Assembly: GCF_052055875.1 (NCBI RefSeq)
Contig: NZ_CP170508.1
Location: 1,736,001 to 1,800,000 of the forward strand
Origin: Methanosphaerula subterraneus
Lineage (GTDB): Archaea > Halobacteriota > Methanomicrobia > Methanomicrobiales > Methanospirillaceae
Reading direction: 5' to 3'
Length of the DNA: 64,000 nucleotides
Part shown: positions 17,534-25,114 of the stretch, piece after piece
How positions within the stretch are numbered: position 1 is the first letter of the stretch
Layout: each line of letters opens with the position of its first letter
The notes under the pieces: model-generated
Told to the model about the DNA's origin: nothing
Database searches by the model: none
Seen by the model: the letters and a program-made list of their open reading frames with translations, nothing else
Translations under genes and position numbers: made by a program

Positions 17534-18339
17534 ACTCTGATCAGATCATGGATTCTATAGGTCAGCCCGACGTCCTCCAGCCTCTTGAGAAATTCAGTGA
17601 ACTCCTCGTCGACGATGAACATCGCGCAGTCCAGACCATGGAATGCCGCTTCGATCACCCCTTCCCGGGCGCCGAAGAACATGTCTGCCTGCCTGCCTCC
17701 ACTCTTCAGGGTGATATACGCCTCCAGCCCGACTGCTGCGATGACCTTTACGCTCCCGAGCACCTCCTGCAGGGCATCGGGATTGACCATCCGGGAGCCG
17801 CCCCGCTGGATCCTGGGCACCTTGCAGACATGGATCACCCCCTCATGATGGTCGATGATCCCGTTCAGCCGGGTCACACCGACGTCCTCGCCGGCGGCGG
17901 TCTCCTCGATCACCTGACCGCTCGCGGTCTGCTGCCCTCTGCCGGCATACAGCCACCCGTCCTTCATATACACGCCGACCACTTCACCTTTGTGGAGATC
18001 GGCGTCGGCGATCGCGGTCCAGACCGAGACCTGCTGGATCAGGTCCCGCCTGATGTGGCGGGCATAGGCCTCGAGCTCCTCCGCATTGTTCAGCACCCAC
18101 TCGATCCCTGCCCGGGTCACCTCGTACCGGCCACGGCCGTAGGCGCTGACCATTCCATCCTCGACCAGTTCGCGGATATACTCTGATACCGCCTGCGGGG
18201 TCACCCCGAGCTTGTCCGCGATCTCGAGCTGTCTGACCGCCGGCTGGTGTTCGGCGACCTCAACCAGGATCTGAAAGCGTGTAACCTCACGCTTGGACCG
18301 TAAAATTGTGGTTGACCGGACGTTATCTGGTTCCGTCAA
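17530..18339 (-). CDS. Winged-helix transcriptional regulator with large C-terminal domain
   Basis: A 269-residue protein. The N-terminal helix-turn-helix (FQILVEVAEHQPAVRQLEIADKL, then TPQAVSEYIRELVEDGMV, about residues 22-65) is MarR/CRP-like. The C-terminal about 180 residues are an archaeal domain I know only as part of uncharacterised regulators; GVTRLNGIIDHHEGVIHVCKVP is its most conserved-looking part. It begins with TTG at 18339 and overlaps the preceding regulator gene by 17 bases and the helicase by ATGA, so the three form one operon. The effector is unknown. Confidence 0.75.
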   Translation of the reverse strand: MTEPDNVRSTTILRSKREVTRFQILVEVAEHQPAVRQLEIADKLGVTPQAVSEYIRELVEDGMVSAYGRGRYEVTRAGIEWVLNNAEELEAYARHIRRDLIQQVSVWTAIADADLHKGEVVGVYMKDGWLYAGRGQQTASGQVIEETAAGEDVGVTRLNGIIDHHEGVIHVCKVPRIQRGGSRMVNPDALQEVLGSVKVIAAVGLEAYITLKSGGRQADMFFGAREGVIEAAFHGLDCAMFIVDEEFTEFLKRLEDVGLTYRIHDLIRV

Positions 18340-18835
18340 GCAGCACCAGTCCCTGCCCCTTCACATCCATCTTATGGCTCCGCTTTGCGAGGCCACGGAT
18401 GAACATCGGGCTGACATCGAACTTGCGCGCCAGGTCATTGATCGAGACGTTCCCCTGCTCTATCTCGCCCTCGACCTGTTCTACCACAGCCCGGAGTGTT
18501 TCATCGTTGGAGACCGACAGATAGAGGAGGTCGGAGAGATCGCTCATATTGCACTGGAAGTTGGCCCGGAACTTGCTGTACGTCGCCCGATACTCCCGTA
18601 CAGGCTTCTGACCAGGCGCCGGCATCCGCCATTGCTCCTCGATCAGGTTCCCCTTCTTTAAGAGTTGAATGCACTCTCCGACGCCCTGATGATGCAGCTG
18701 CTGTGCCAGTTCCTCTTCAGATAACCAGGTCTTGTTCAAGAGCTCATAGATCTGTTTATATTTTGAGTCATTGAACGTTATGAGAAGCGGAACCAGTTCA
18801 ACAGGATCATTGACTATCCGAATATGGCCTGTCAA
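18323..18835 (-). CDS. ArsR/wHTH-type regulatory protein
   Basis: A protein of about 170 residues. The central region (SEEELAQQLHHQGVGECIQLLKKGNLIEEQWRMP) fits a winged helix seen in archaeal ArsR-like regulators. A second helical segment near the C terminus (NVSINDLARKFDVSPMFIRGLAKRSHK) looks like another helix-turn-helix. An upstream TTG at 18871 would extend it by 12 residues, but that region holds the shared promoter. The TTG at 18835 has a good GAGGGT site about seven bases before it and is preferred. It is first in an operon with another regulator and a helicase. Confidence 0.68.
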   Translation of the reverse strand: MTGHIRIVNDPVELVPLLITFNDSKYKQIYELLNKTWLSEEELAQQLHHQGVGECIQLLKKGNLIEEQWRMPAPGQKPVREYRATYSKFRANFQCNMSDLSDLLYLSVSNDETLRAVVEQVEGEIEQGNVSINDLARKFDVSPMFIRGLAKRSHKMDVKGQGLVLLDGTR

Positions 18836-18885
18836 GCAAAAACCCTCAGTATATATTGTCGTATAAATCAATAAAGGTTTCAGAC
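18836..18885. promoter_or_regulatory. Divergent promoter between regulator operon and hypF
   Basis: This 50-bp AT-rich gap contains overlapping TATA-like elements readable in both directions (ATATATTG at 18851-18858 and GTATAAAT at 18861-18868). The short spacing implies that the ArsR-like regulator and hypF share control. The GAGGGT at 18842-18847 on the minus strand is the regulator's ribosome-binding site. Confidence 0.5.
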
Positions 18886-21141
18886 TTGAATGAAGACTGC
18901 GGGACCATCAGGGTACGGGGAATCGTGCAGGGTGTCGGCTTCCGCCCGTACGTCTACGCCATGGCGGTCGCGCTTGGTATCAGGGGCACCGTCAGAAATC
19001 TCGGCAGTGAAGTCGAGATTTTGGCAACAGGGCCCCATTTCGACCAGTTCGTCGCCGCCATCAGGAAGGGACCGCCCCGGGCGGTGATCGACAGTGTCAC
19101 CATCACGCCGCTGACGACCGGCCCGGTCCCCGACAATTTTTCGATCCTTACGAGCAGCGAGGGCGCGCGCTCCGGGATGATCCCGCCCGACATCGCTATC
19201 TGTGACGAATGCCTCGCTGACATCGCAGACCCGGCGAGCCGGTACTATCGGTACTGGGCGACCTCCTGCGTGAACTGCGGGCCACGGTACAGCATCCTCG
19301 ACCAGCTTCCCTACGACCGGCAGCGGACCACAATGGACGCGTTCCCGGTCTGCAGAGACTGCGGGGCCGAGTACATCGATCCGTCCTCCCGACGACACCA
19401 TGCCCAGACGATCGCCTGCCAGGCTTGCGGCCCCGGGGTCAGGCTGTACGACCGGGCCAGCGATGAGATCGGTGTTGATGATCCGATCGGCGAGGCCGCC
19501 GCCAGGCTTGCGGCAGGAGGAGTCGTCGCCCTGAAGGGGATCGGAGGGTTCCATATCGCCTGCACCGAGGCGACCGCACCCCTGCTGAAAGAGCGGCTCG
19601 GACGAACTGAGCAGCCGTTTGCAGTGATGGTCACCCCCGCCTGTGCCGATCGGATCGCACAGATCAGTGAGGCCGAGCGGCAGCAGCTGACCGGGATCGA
19701 GCACCCGATCGTGGTGCTGGTGAAGCGCGACAGAAGTGCTCTGACCGGGATCTCCAACCTCCATACGATCGGGTGTATGCTCCCGTACACCGGCCTTCAT
19801 CACCTCCTCTTCTCGGCCCTCGGGAACCATGCGACCGACCTGCTGGTGATGACCAGCGCGAACATGCCGGGATACCCGATGATCACCGATCTCTCTGAGG
19901 CGGTTGCTCGCCTCTCCGGGGTCGCCGACTGCTTCCTCTCCCATGACCGGAGGATCGTGAACCGGTGCGACGACTCGGTGATCAGGGACGGGTACCTGAT
20001 CAGGCTCTCCCGCGGATATGCCCCGCTGCGGACCAGAATCCCGCTCGGGGACCGGTGTATCCTTGGGGTCGGGGGTGAGCTGAACGTGAACGCGACGGTC
20101 TACCGGGACGGGTTTACCGTCACCTCCCCGCATATCGGGAACGTCAGAAACCCGAAGACTCTGCAGTACCTGGAGCAGACCGTCGAAAACCTGGGCGGAC
20201 TGCTCGGTGCGGACTTCGACCTGATCGTCCATGACCTCCACCCCCAGTTCCTCTCGACCAGGTACGCAGAACAGCTCGGGGAGGAACTCGGGGCCGAGGT
20301 GATCGCCGTCCAGCACCACCGTGCCCATATCGCCGCCACCACCCAGGAGCCCTGCGTCGGGATCGCCATCGACGGGGTCGGGTACGGGGACGACCGGACG
20401 ATCTGGGGCGGCGAGGTCTTCGCCGGCGAGGTCCTCCACCTGGACCGGGTCGGCCACCTGGAGGCGGTGCCGATGCCGGGCGGGGACCTGGCCACCCGGT
20501 TCCCGGAGCGGATGCTCTACGGGTTGATCCCCGACGACCAGACCCTCGACCTGCTGAGTGAACGGGGATGGTCGGAGGTGGAATGCAGAGCCCTGCAGCA
20601 GCAGGTCCAAAAGAAGATCAACACCCCGCTCACCTCATCCACCGGCCGGGTGCTGGACGCGATGGCGGCACTCCTCGGCATCTGCAGGGAACGGACCTAT
20701 GACGGCGAGCCGGCGATGGTTCTCGAGTCGGTCGCTGCAGCCGGGACGCCGAGGCCCTGGGATCTCGAGTATCGAACGGAGGGCGGGGCGGAGATCCTCT
20801 CCACCCGGGGGCTGGCCAGGGAGGCCCTCAGCGAGTACCTGACCTTCGACCGACCCGGGACGAGCCGTGGGCAGCAGCAGCGGGCAGACCTGGCAGCCTC
20901 GGTCCAGTACAACCTGGCCCGGGGGATCGCCGGGATGGCGGTTTCGGCTGCAGACGAACATGGACTCCGGGTGGTGGCCCTCAGCGGCGGGGTCGCGATC
21001 AATGCGATGATCCGCGAGACGATCCGTGCCACCGTCTGCGAGCACGGACTGACCTTCCAGATGAACGATCGTTATCCACCCGGAGACGGGTGCGTCTCAT
21101 TCGGACAGGTTGTATACGGCGGAAAAAAAAGTCAGGGCTGA
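18886..21141 (+). CDS. hypF: Carbamoyltransferase HypF, [NiFe]-hydrogenase maturation
   Basis: A protein of about 751 residues that makes the cyanide ligands of the [NiFe] centre from carbamoyl phosphate, with HypE. Domains in order: acylphosphatase (GIVQGVGFRPYVYAMA), two zinc fingers (CDECLAD...CVNCGPRYS; CRDCGAEY...CQACGPG), a YrdC-like domain (ALKGIGGFHIACTEA) and a Kae1-like carbamoyl transfer domain (VQHHRAHIAA; AIDGVGYGDD; ALSGGVAINAMI). The TTG at 18886 puts the acylphosphatase at the N terminus as in homologues; a TTG at 18856 would add ten residues but falls in the promoter. No hydrogenase structural genes are in view, so it serves enzymes encoded elsewhere. Confidence 0.92.
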   Translation: MNEDCGTIRVRGIVQGVGFRPYVYAMAVALGIRGTVRNLGSEVEILATGPHFDQFVAAIRKGPPRAVIDSVTITPLTTGPVPDNFSILTSSEGARSGMIPPDIAICDECLADIADPASRYYRYWATSCVNCGPRYSILDQLPYDRQRTTMDAFPVCRDCGAEYIDPSSRRHHAQTIACQACGPGVRLYDRASDEIGVDDPIGEAAARLAAGGVVALKGIGGFHIACTEATAPLLKERLGRTEQPFAVMVTPACADRIAQISEAERQQLTGIEHPIVVLVKRDRSALTGISNLHTIGCMLPYTGLHHLLFSALGNHATDLLVMTSANMPGYPMITDLSEAVARLSGVADCFLSHDRRIVNRCDDSVIRDGYLIRLSRGYAPLRTRIPLGDRCILGVGGELNVNATVYRDGFTVTSPHIGNVRNPKTLQYLEQTVENLGGLLGADFDLIVHDLHPQFLSTRYAEQLGEELGAEVIAVQHHRAHIAATTQEPCVGIAIDGVGYGDDRTIWGGEVFAGEVLHLDRVGHLEAVPMPGGDLATRFPERMLYGLIPDDQTLDLLSERGWSEVECRALQQQVQKKINTPLTSSTGRVLDAMAALLGICRERTYDGEPAMVLESVAAAGTPRPWDLEYRTEGGAEILSTRGLAREALSEYLTFDRPGTSRGQQQRADLAASVQYNLARGIAGMAVSAADEHGLRVVALSGGVAINAMIRETIRATVCEHGLTFQMNDRYPPGDGCVSFGQVVYGGKKSQG

Positions 21142-21948
21142 TCAGGCCCGGATGATCGTCCCGACCGGCTCCCCGTTGACGGCCCGGGTGATCATACCGG
21201 ACTGATGACAGTTGACGATCTGCACCTCTTTCATATGCACCGCTTCGGTGAGCAGCTGGAGCACCATCGGTTCGATGACCAGGTCAGGGAGATCCATCTC
21301 TATCAGTTCTGCTGCGGTGACCGAGGGGATGAACGTTGCATCAGGGTCGGTCTCAGGGTTGTCGGTATACAGCCCGTCCACGTTCTTGCCGATGATGCAC
21401 CGCTTCGCCCCGAGCACCTCGGCCATCAGAAACGCACCGGTATCGGTCCGGTGCGGGGGGATGTGACCATGCCTGGACGGATGCTCATAGAGCCCGTACG
21501 GTGGGGTGCCATGGATCACCGGCAGCAGCCCGAGTTTGAGGCTGCTGGGGAGTTCGAGCAGGTCGGTGCTGTGGATCCGGATGCCGTTGTACTTGGAGAG
21601 GAGGAGCGAGACCATGATCGCGTTCTGTTCGCTGATCTTCGCTGAGAGCTCGGCCAGCACCCCGGTGGGCATTCCGAGATCGGTCCCGACATCCATGATA
21701 TGCCGGACCCGACCGCCCCCGCCGGTCACGACCAGCAGCTGATTCTCACGTGAGAGGGCACCGATCTCCTCGAGCATCGGGTACATCACCGCCCTCCCAT
21801 AGTCTATCGCTCCGTGCCCGCCGATCTTGATCACGTTCAGGTCAGGGGCGATCCTGATCGTCTCGCCACCTGACCGCTGGTCCAGCAGTTCTCTCCGTAC
21901 TAGCGTCTCTCCCTGGAGACGGGATCGCAGTTCTTTTCGCTGATGCAT
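21142..21948 (-). CDS. Molybdenum storage protein-like (MosA/MosB-type) amino acid kinase fold protein
   Basis: A protein of 268 residues, close in length to Azotobacter MoSto subunits (about 270-276). It has the amino acid kinase fold: IKIGGHG (about residue 39), VVTGGGGRVRHIMDVG, then GKNVDGLYTDNPETDPDATF. The IPPHRTDTGAFLMAEVLGA stretch and the end, MKEVQIVNCHQSGMITRAVNGEPVGTIIRA, match what I remember of MosA/MosB rather than UMP kinase or isopentenyl phosphate kinase. MoSto stores polyoxomolybdate or tungstate clusters using ATP. Only one subunit gene is present here, whereas MoSto is an alpha/beta hexamer, so it may be homomeric or do something else. The 3' end abuts hypF convergently. 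Confidence 0.72.
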   Translation of the reverse strand: MHQRKELRSRLQGETLVRRELLDQRSGGETIRIAPDLNVIKIGGHGAIDYGRAVMYPMLEEIGALSRENQLLVVTGGGGRVRHIMDVGTDLGMPTGVLAELSAKISEQNAIMVSLLLSKYNGIRIHSTDLLELPSSLKLGLLPVIHGTPPYGLYEHPSRHGHIPPHRTDTGAFLMAEVLGAKRCIIGKNVDGLYTDNPETDPDATFIPSVTAAELIEMDLPDLVIEPMVLQLLTEAVHMKEVQIVNCHQSGMITRAVNGEPVGTIIRA

Positions 21949-21961
21949 GGTCAATCAGATA

Positions 21962-21975
21962 CTCCTATATAGGAG
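21962..21975. promoter_or_regulatory. Palindromic TATA element between Mos-like gene and 73-residue ORF
   Basis: CTCCTATATAGGAG is a perfect 14-bp palindrome whose core is a TATA box. It lies 14-27 bases before the Mos-like gene start and also faces the rightward gene. It may serve as a TATA element, an operator or both. Confidence 0.5.
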
Positions 21976-21995
21976 ATATGACTTAAGGATGAGTA

Positions 21996-22019
21996 TATCA
22001 ACTGGTATAACAGTTGATA
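21996..22019. promoter_or_regulatory. Perfect 9-bp inverted repeat upstream of 73-residue ORF
   Basis: TATCAACTG and CAGTTGATA are separated by the six bases GTATAA, giving a 24-bp site of typical operator geometry. It ends 14 bases before the start of the next gene. As RNA it would also form a short hairpin beside the ribosome-binding site. Confidence 0.5.
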
Positions 22020-22033
22020 CAAGGGTGAAACAG

Positions 22034-22255
22034 ATGAAGATCTATGCCAGAGAACGAACCAAGGTCGGGGAAGGGGTCAAGCAGCCCCGGTACACGATCC
22101 TTGCCGTGAGCGGGGGCGACCTCAAGGTCTTTGCCCACCACTTCAGAAAGACCGAACTCGAAGAGATCGCAAAAGACTGCGGTGCTGACCTGGTCTACCT
22201 CAAAGAGATGCCTGAGGGCGAACACGGTAAGCGCAAGGGCCAGAAGGATATCTGA
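22034..22255 (+). CDS. Small hypothetical protein, 73 residues
   Basis: I do not recognise a family. The product is basic at both ends, with a central strand-rich segment (RYTILAVSGGDLKVFAHHFRKTELEEIAKDCGADLVYL, written here only as its key blocks RYTILAVSGG and FRKTELEEIA). The start at 22034 is chosen because GGTGA lies six bases before it; longer in-frame versions run through the inverted repeats of the promoter. The alternating strand/helix pattern suggests a small alpha/beta fold. It is divergent from the Mos-like gene and followed closely by another small gene. Confidence 0.65.
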   Translation: MKIYARERTKVGEGVKQPRYTILAVSGGDLKVFAHHFRKTELEEIAKDCGADLVYLKEMPEGEHGKRKGQKDI

Positions 22256-22285
22256 AACAAAATGACCAGGAACCGGTGATATTTT

Positions 22286-22636
22286 TTGGCGCAACTCGAT
22301 CTCCCGATGATCCTCGACGCAGTGCTCCGGATCCTCCTCGTCGAGGAGGAGAGCATTGCGCTGACCTTCACCGGGTCCGGGGTCTTCTTCAAATTCCCGA
22401 CGACCAGGCATATCGCCGAGTATCTGAAGGTTCCACACTATTATGTGCTCCCGCTCTTCGGGATGCTTGAGAAGCAGCAGCTGATCACCAAGGCCGAGCG
22501 GGTCGGGATCATGACCACGGCCGAAGGTTCGACCGAACTGATGGTCCTACTCGACCGGGACTACCGGGAGCAGGGGATCGCCCTGCTCGGTCCGGTGATC
22601 TACAGGGAACTGCAGCAGAACCTGCTCAGAGACTGA
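22286..22636 (+). CDS. Small winged-helix-like protein, 116 residues
   Basis: The sequence HIAEYLKVPHYYVLPLFGMLEKQQLITKAERVGIMTT looks like a winged helix with recognition helix and wing, followed by a C-terminal helix. It is probably a transcription factor of a lineage-specific type. The start is a TTG with GGTGAT six or seven bases upstream; no in-frame ATG occurs before the conserved part. It is 30 bases downstream of the 73-residue gene and convergent with the wtpA-like gene, whose end is adjacent, so it could regulate the Mo/W genes around it (inference from position only). Confidence 0.6.
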   Translation: MAQLDLPMILDAVLRILLVEEESIALTFTGSGVFFKFPTTRHIAEYLKVPHYYVLPLFGMLEKQQLITKAERVGIMTTAEGSTELMVLLDRDYREQGIALLGPVIYRELQQNLLRD

Positions 22637-23653
22637 TCATAGGGCATGCTCCACCGGAGAGAGGGGCGCCGGCCAGTTCTGGCGCCCTTCACCGGTAGCG
22701 TTGATCAGGGCCGCGGCAAACTGTTTTGCATCAGCGGGGTGCGGGGCGGTCGACGGCACGGTGACCGCATAGACGATCGGGGTGCCGGTCCGCTCGGCTC
22801 CAATCACACTGAACCGCTGGACGCCGGGGTCCACCCTGACGGTGCTGTACTGGTCCAGGGCCTCCTGGCTGCCGAGGTTGATCGCAGCAGGCAGGGCGAT
22901 CGACCTGAGGTGATGCTCGTCTGCCACACTCTTATATTCGAACGCGTAGTCGATCCCGCCAGCCTCCAGCAGAGAGAGGAGGAAGAGGCTGCTGTCCCGG
23001 ACCACCAGCCTGCCGTCGGTCCTGGGTACCGGCGCAAGGGTGATCGTACGGTTTGTTCCATCCCTGACCTGATGCACCGGCGGGTCGAAGTGATCGCCGG
23101 CAAGGGTATCGAAGAGGCCGGCGTCCCTGTAGTAGCCTTCAGCGAGCATCATCAGCATCAGCGCCCGGTACCCTGAGGCGTCGAGCTTCGGGTCTGAGAT
23201 TCCGATCCGGACATCCGGGTTGGAGAGGAGCGTCGGCCAGTTCTCAGCGGTCACCTGGTCCGCGTACATGCTCTGGTTGGTGAACGCCAGCACCATCTCG
23301 TTGGTCGCAAAGGTGGTGTAGGAGGTGGCGGACGGGGTCGACCCGCCCATCAGGTCAGGGACCAGGTCGGCGTCGGCCACCACGACCAGGTCGAACGGGC
23401 GGTGAAGATCGGTCACCTGCCGGACCGCCTGGATCGAACCATGCCCCTCGATCTGCACATCGATATCTGGATGCAAAGCCATGTACTCTGCTGCGACCGT
23501 GGTGCTGGGACCGATCATACTCCCGGCCACGACTACGTTCAGCGTGGTCTTCTGCTGGCCGGGCAGGGTGCACCCGGCTGTGATCAGCAGCAGGGCCAGC
23601 AGGACTGCCGGCAGCAGAGCCGGCAGGGAAGATGAGGGGGACGGCCGGATCAT
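22637..23653 (-). CDS. wtpA: Tungstate/molybdate-binding lipoprotein of an ABC transporter (WtpA-like)
   Basis: A 338-residue extracellular solute-binding protein. The N terminus is a lipoprotein signal (hydrophobic run ending LLITAGC), so it should be anchored on the outer face of the cell membrane. VVVAGSMIGPS starts the binding domain. DPKLDASGYRALM and DYAFEYKSVADEH resemble the regions of archaeal ModA/WtpA that give the Asp and Glu ligands for six-coordinate oxyanion binding, so both ligands appear present. The ATG at 23653 overlaps the preceding stop (ATGA), making it the last gene of the surface-protein operon. The only ABC permease/ATPase pair of this type in the window is 11 kb away on the other strand. 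Confidence 0.82.
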   Translation of the reverse strand: MIRPSPSSSLPALLPAVLLALLLITAGCTLPGQQKTTLNVVVAGSMIGPSTTVAAEYMALHPDIDVQIEGHGSIQAVRQVTDLHRPFDLVVVADADLVPDLMGGSTPSATSYTTFATNEMVLAFTNQSMYADQVTAENWPTLLSNPDVRIGISDPKLDASGYRALMLMMLAEGYYRDAGLFDTLAGDHFDPPVHQVRDGTNRTITLAPVPRTDGRLVVRDSSLFLLSLLEAGGIDYAFEYKSVADEHHLRSIALPAAINLGSQEALDQYSTVRVDPGVQRFSVIGAERTGTPIVYAVTVPSTAPHPADAKQFAAALINATGEGRQNWPAPLSPVEHAL

Positions 23654-24207
23654 GACCATATCTCGAGGGTACTCACCCACTTCACCCAGTCACTCCCTTC
23701 GGTGATCACCTGGGTGTCGTCCTGGGTCAGGATCGCGATCCGAAACGGTCCCCCCTGCTCCTGAGTGAGGGGCTGGCCATCCTGCTCGTACATCAGCACC
23801 GGGATCAGGTTCGGCGACGGGATCTCTTTGAGATCAGGCGAGAAGGTGATGAAACCCTCTCCATGCGTCTGGTTGTAATCGAAGACCCACATGTAGCCAT
23901 CAGGGGCAGAGACCCGGAGGGTCTGATTCTCTCCCATTCCCCCGGCAGCCTCGCAGAGGATGGTCAGGGGCACCCCTTTGATGGTGAACGGTCCTGACTT
24001 GATCCCGGTCGTCGAGACCGAGCCGCCGTGGCCGGTCACCGACGGGAGGGCCCGGACCTGCTGCTCGGTGAAGGTCTTGTGGATCGTGCCGTTGACGGTC
24101 AGGGCTGTCCCGCCGGCGTCTCCGGTGTACAGCATCCACCCGCCGATCCCTGCTGCGATCAGCAGGACCAGGCCGATCACGCCGATCAATCTGCGCTGGT
24201 CGATCAC
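23650..24207 (-). CDS. Membrane-anchored protein with a SUOX-like (oxidoreductase molybdopterin-binding-like) domain
   Basis: A 185-residue protein with an N-terminal signal anchor (LIGVIGLVLLIAAGIGGWML). The rest reads like the sulfite-oxidase molybdopterin-domain fold: GPFTIKGVPLTILCEAAGG (about residues 71-89), SAPDGYMWVFDYNQ and, near the end, DWVKWVSTLEIWS, with PFRIAIL before it. The catalytic-cysteine motif of true sulfite oxidases is not seen. The one cysteine lies in the LTILC segment, where the larger neighbours have DLC. It starts with GTG at 24207 behind GGAGGCGG and runs into wtpA. Function unknown; binding of a pterin, metal or other ligand outside the cell is inference. Confidence 0.68.
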   Translation of the reverse strand: MIDQRRLIGVIGLVLLIAAGIGGWMLYTGDAGGTALTVNGTIHKTFTEQQVRALPSVTGHGGSVSTTGIKSGPFTIKGVPLTILCEAAGGMGENQTLRVSAPDGYMWVFDYNQTHGEGFITFSPDLKEIPSPNLIPVLMYEQDGQPLTQEQGGPFRIAILTQDDTQVITEGSDWVKWVSTLEIWS

Positions 24208-24208
24208 C

Positions 24209-25099
24209 TCACCGCCTCCAGAACAGCAGCACCAGCAACAGGCCGACCGGGGCCGTCATCCACGGGACCGGGCTCTTCTGGGTCGTCGGCACGGCAGTGG
24301 CATTGCTCAGGGACTTCACCGGGGCGCTGCGGTCCCCTTTGAACCCACCCTGGTAGATCCGGAGCTCGCTTATCCACTTCACCGACACCCCGCTGGTGGA
24401 GGGGAGCTGATCGTTGTAAAAGTACTGGGCGTCCTCTGGCAGCGCCTCCTTCATGTCGGCGTTGCCGAAGACATGCAACCCCTGCGGGTTGGTCGAGGCG
24501 TCGGCCATGAAGACCAGTCGCATACCGTTGTAGTAGTCAGGGACGTACCCCACCCCCTCCTTCTCACCGACGGCGGGGTTTTCACCATTGTACCAGGTGA
24601 TCACCAGCGGACCGAGCCGGGGCTGGGGGTTCTCGATCGTCTCGTACCCGTACTGGACATGGTACCCGTCGACGGCCGCGATCATCACGTCATCGCCAGG
24701 GGAGATCCCGCCCATCAGGGCACAGAGGTCCCTGATCGCAGTTCCCTTCACGGCTCCGCGATCCTTGTAGTTCACGGTCTCGTTCGGATCCCACTTATCC
24801 CCGGAGAAGACCGGCCCCTGGTGGTAGTAGTGGGTCGTACCATCGCCCATGACTGGCAGATGCTGCTCCATCCACTGGTAGGTGAGCGTGGTCTGGTTCA
24901 CCACCGTCACTCCGTCAGGGGCGAAGACGGTGATGTTTAAGGCTGTGGTCGGGGCGGCTGTGACGGTCCCGACCGAAAAGGCGGCGCAGCAGAGCGCGGC
25001 CAGCAGGGCGATCATCAGCCACGAGGCTGGCGACCGACGGGTACGAGCGCTGCTCGTCTGGTGAATATCTGGTTCTGAATCTGAGTATACTGTCATCAT
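24209..25099 (-). CDS. Exported protein of the LPVxGDG / DLC / HVFG family with C-terminal membrane anchor
   Basis: A 296-residue protein with a signal sequence (SWLMIALLAALCCAAFSVGTVTA), an extracellular domain and a C-terminal hydrophobic helix ending WRR, so it is probably tethered to the membrane. The domain has three blocks shared with three other proteins of the cluster: LPVMGDGTTHYYHQGP (about residue 80), IRDLCALMGGISPGD followed by DGYHVQY (about 120-145), and NPQGLHVFGNADM (about 205). The middle block and the final WISELRIY strand resemble a SUOX-like fold. GAGGT precedes the ATG. I know no characterised member of this family. Confidence 0.7.
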   Translation of the reverse strand: MMTVYSDSEPDIHQTSSARTRRSPASWLMIALLAALCCAAFSVGTVTAAPTTALNITVFAPDGVTVVNQTTLTYQWMEQHLPVMGDGTTHYYHQGPVFSGDKWDPNETVNYKDRGAVKGTAIRDLCALMGGISPGDDVMIAAVDGYHVQYGYETIENPQPRLGPLVITWYNGENPAVGEKEGVGYVPDYYNGMRLVFMADASTNPQGLHVFGNADMKEALPEDAQYFYNDQLPSTSGVSVKWISELRIYQGGFKGDRSAPVKSLSNATAVPTTQKSPVPWMTAPVGLLLVLLFWRR

Positions 25100-25114
25100 G
25101 ATACCTCAATGGAG

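Noticed and set aside
18880..20610. Long minus-strand open frame opposite hypF
   Set aside because: Antisense shadow of a complete HypF, with no start site and biased composition.
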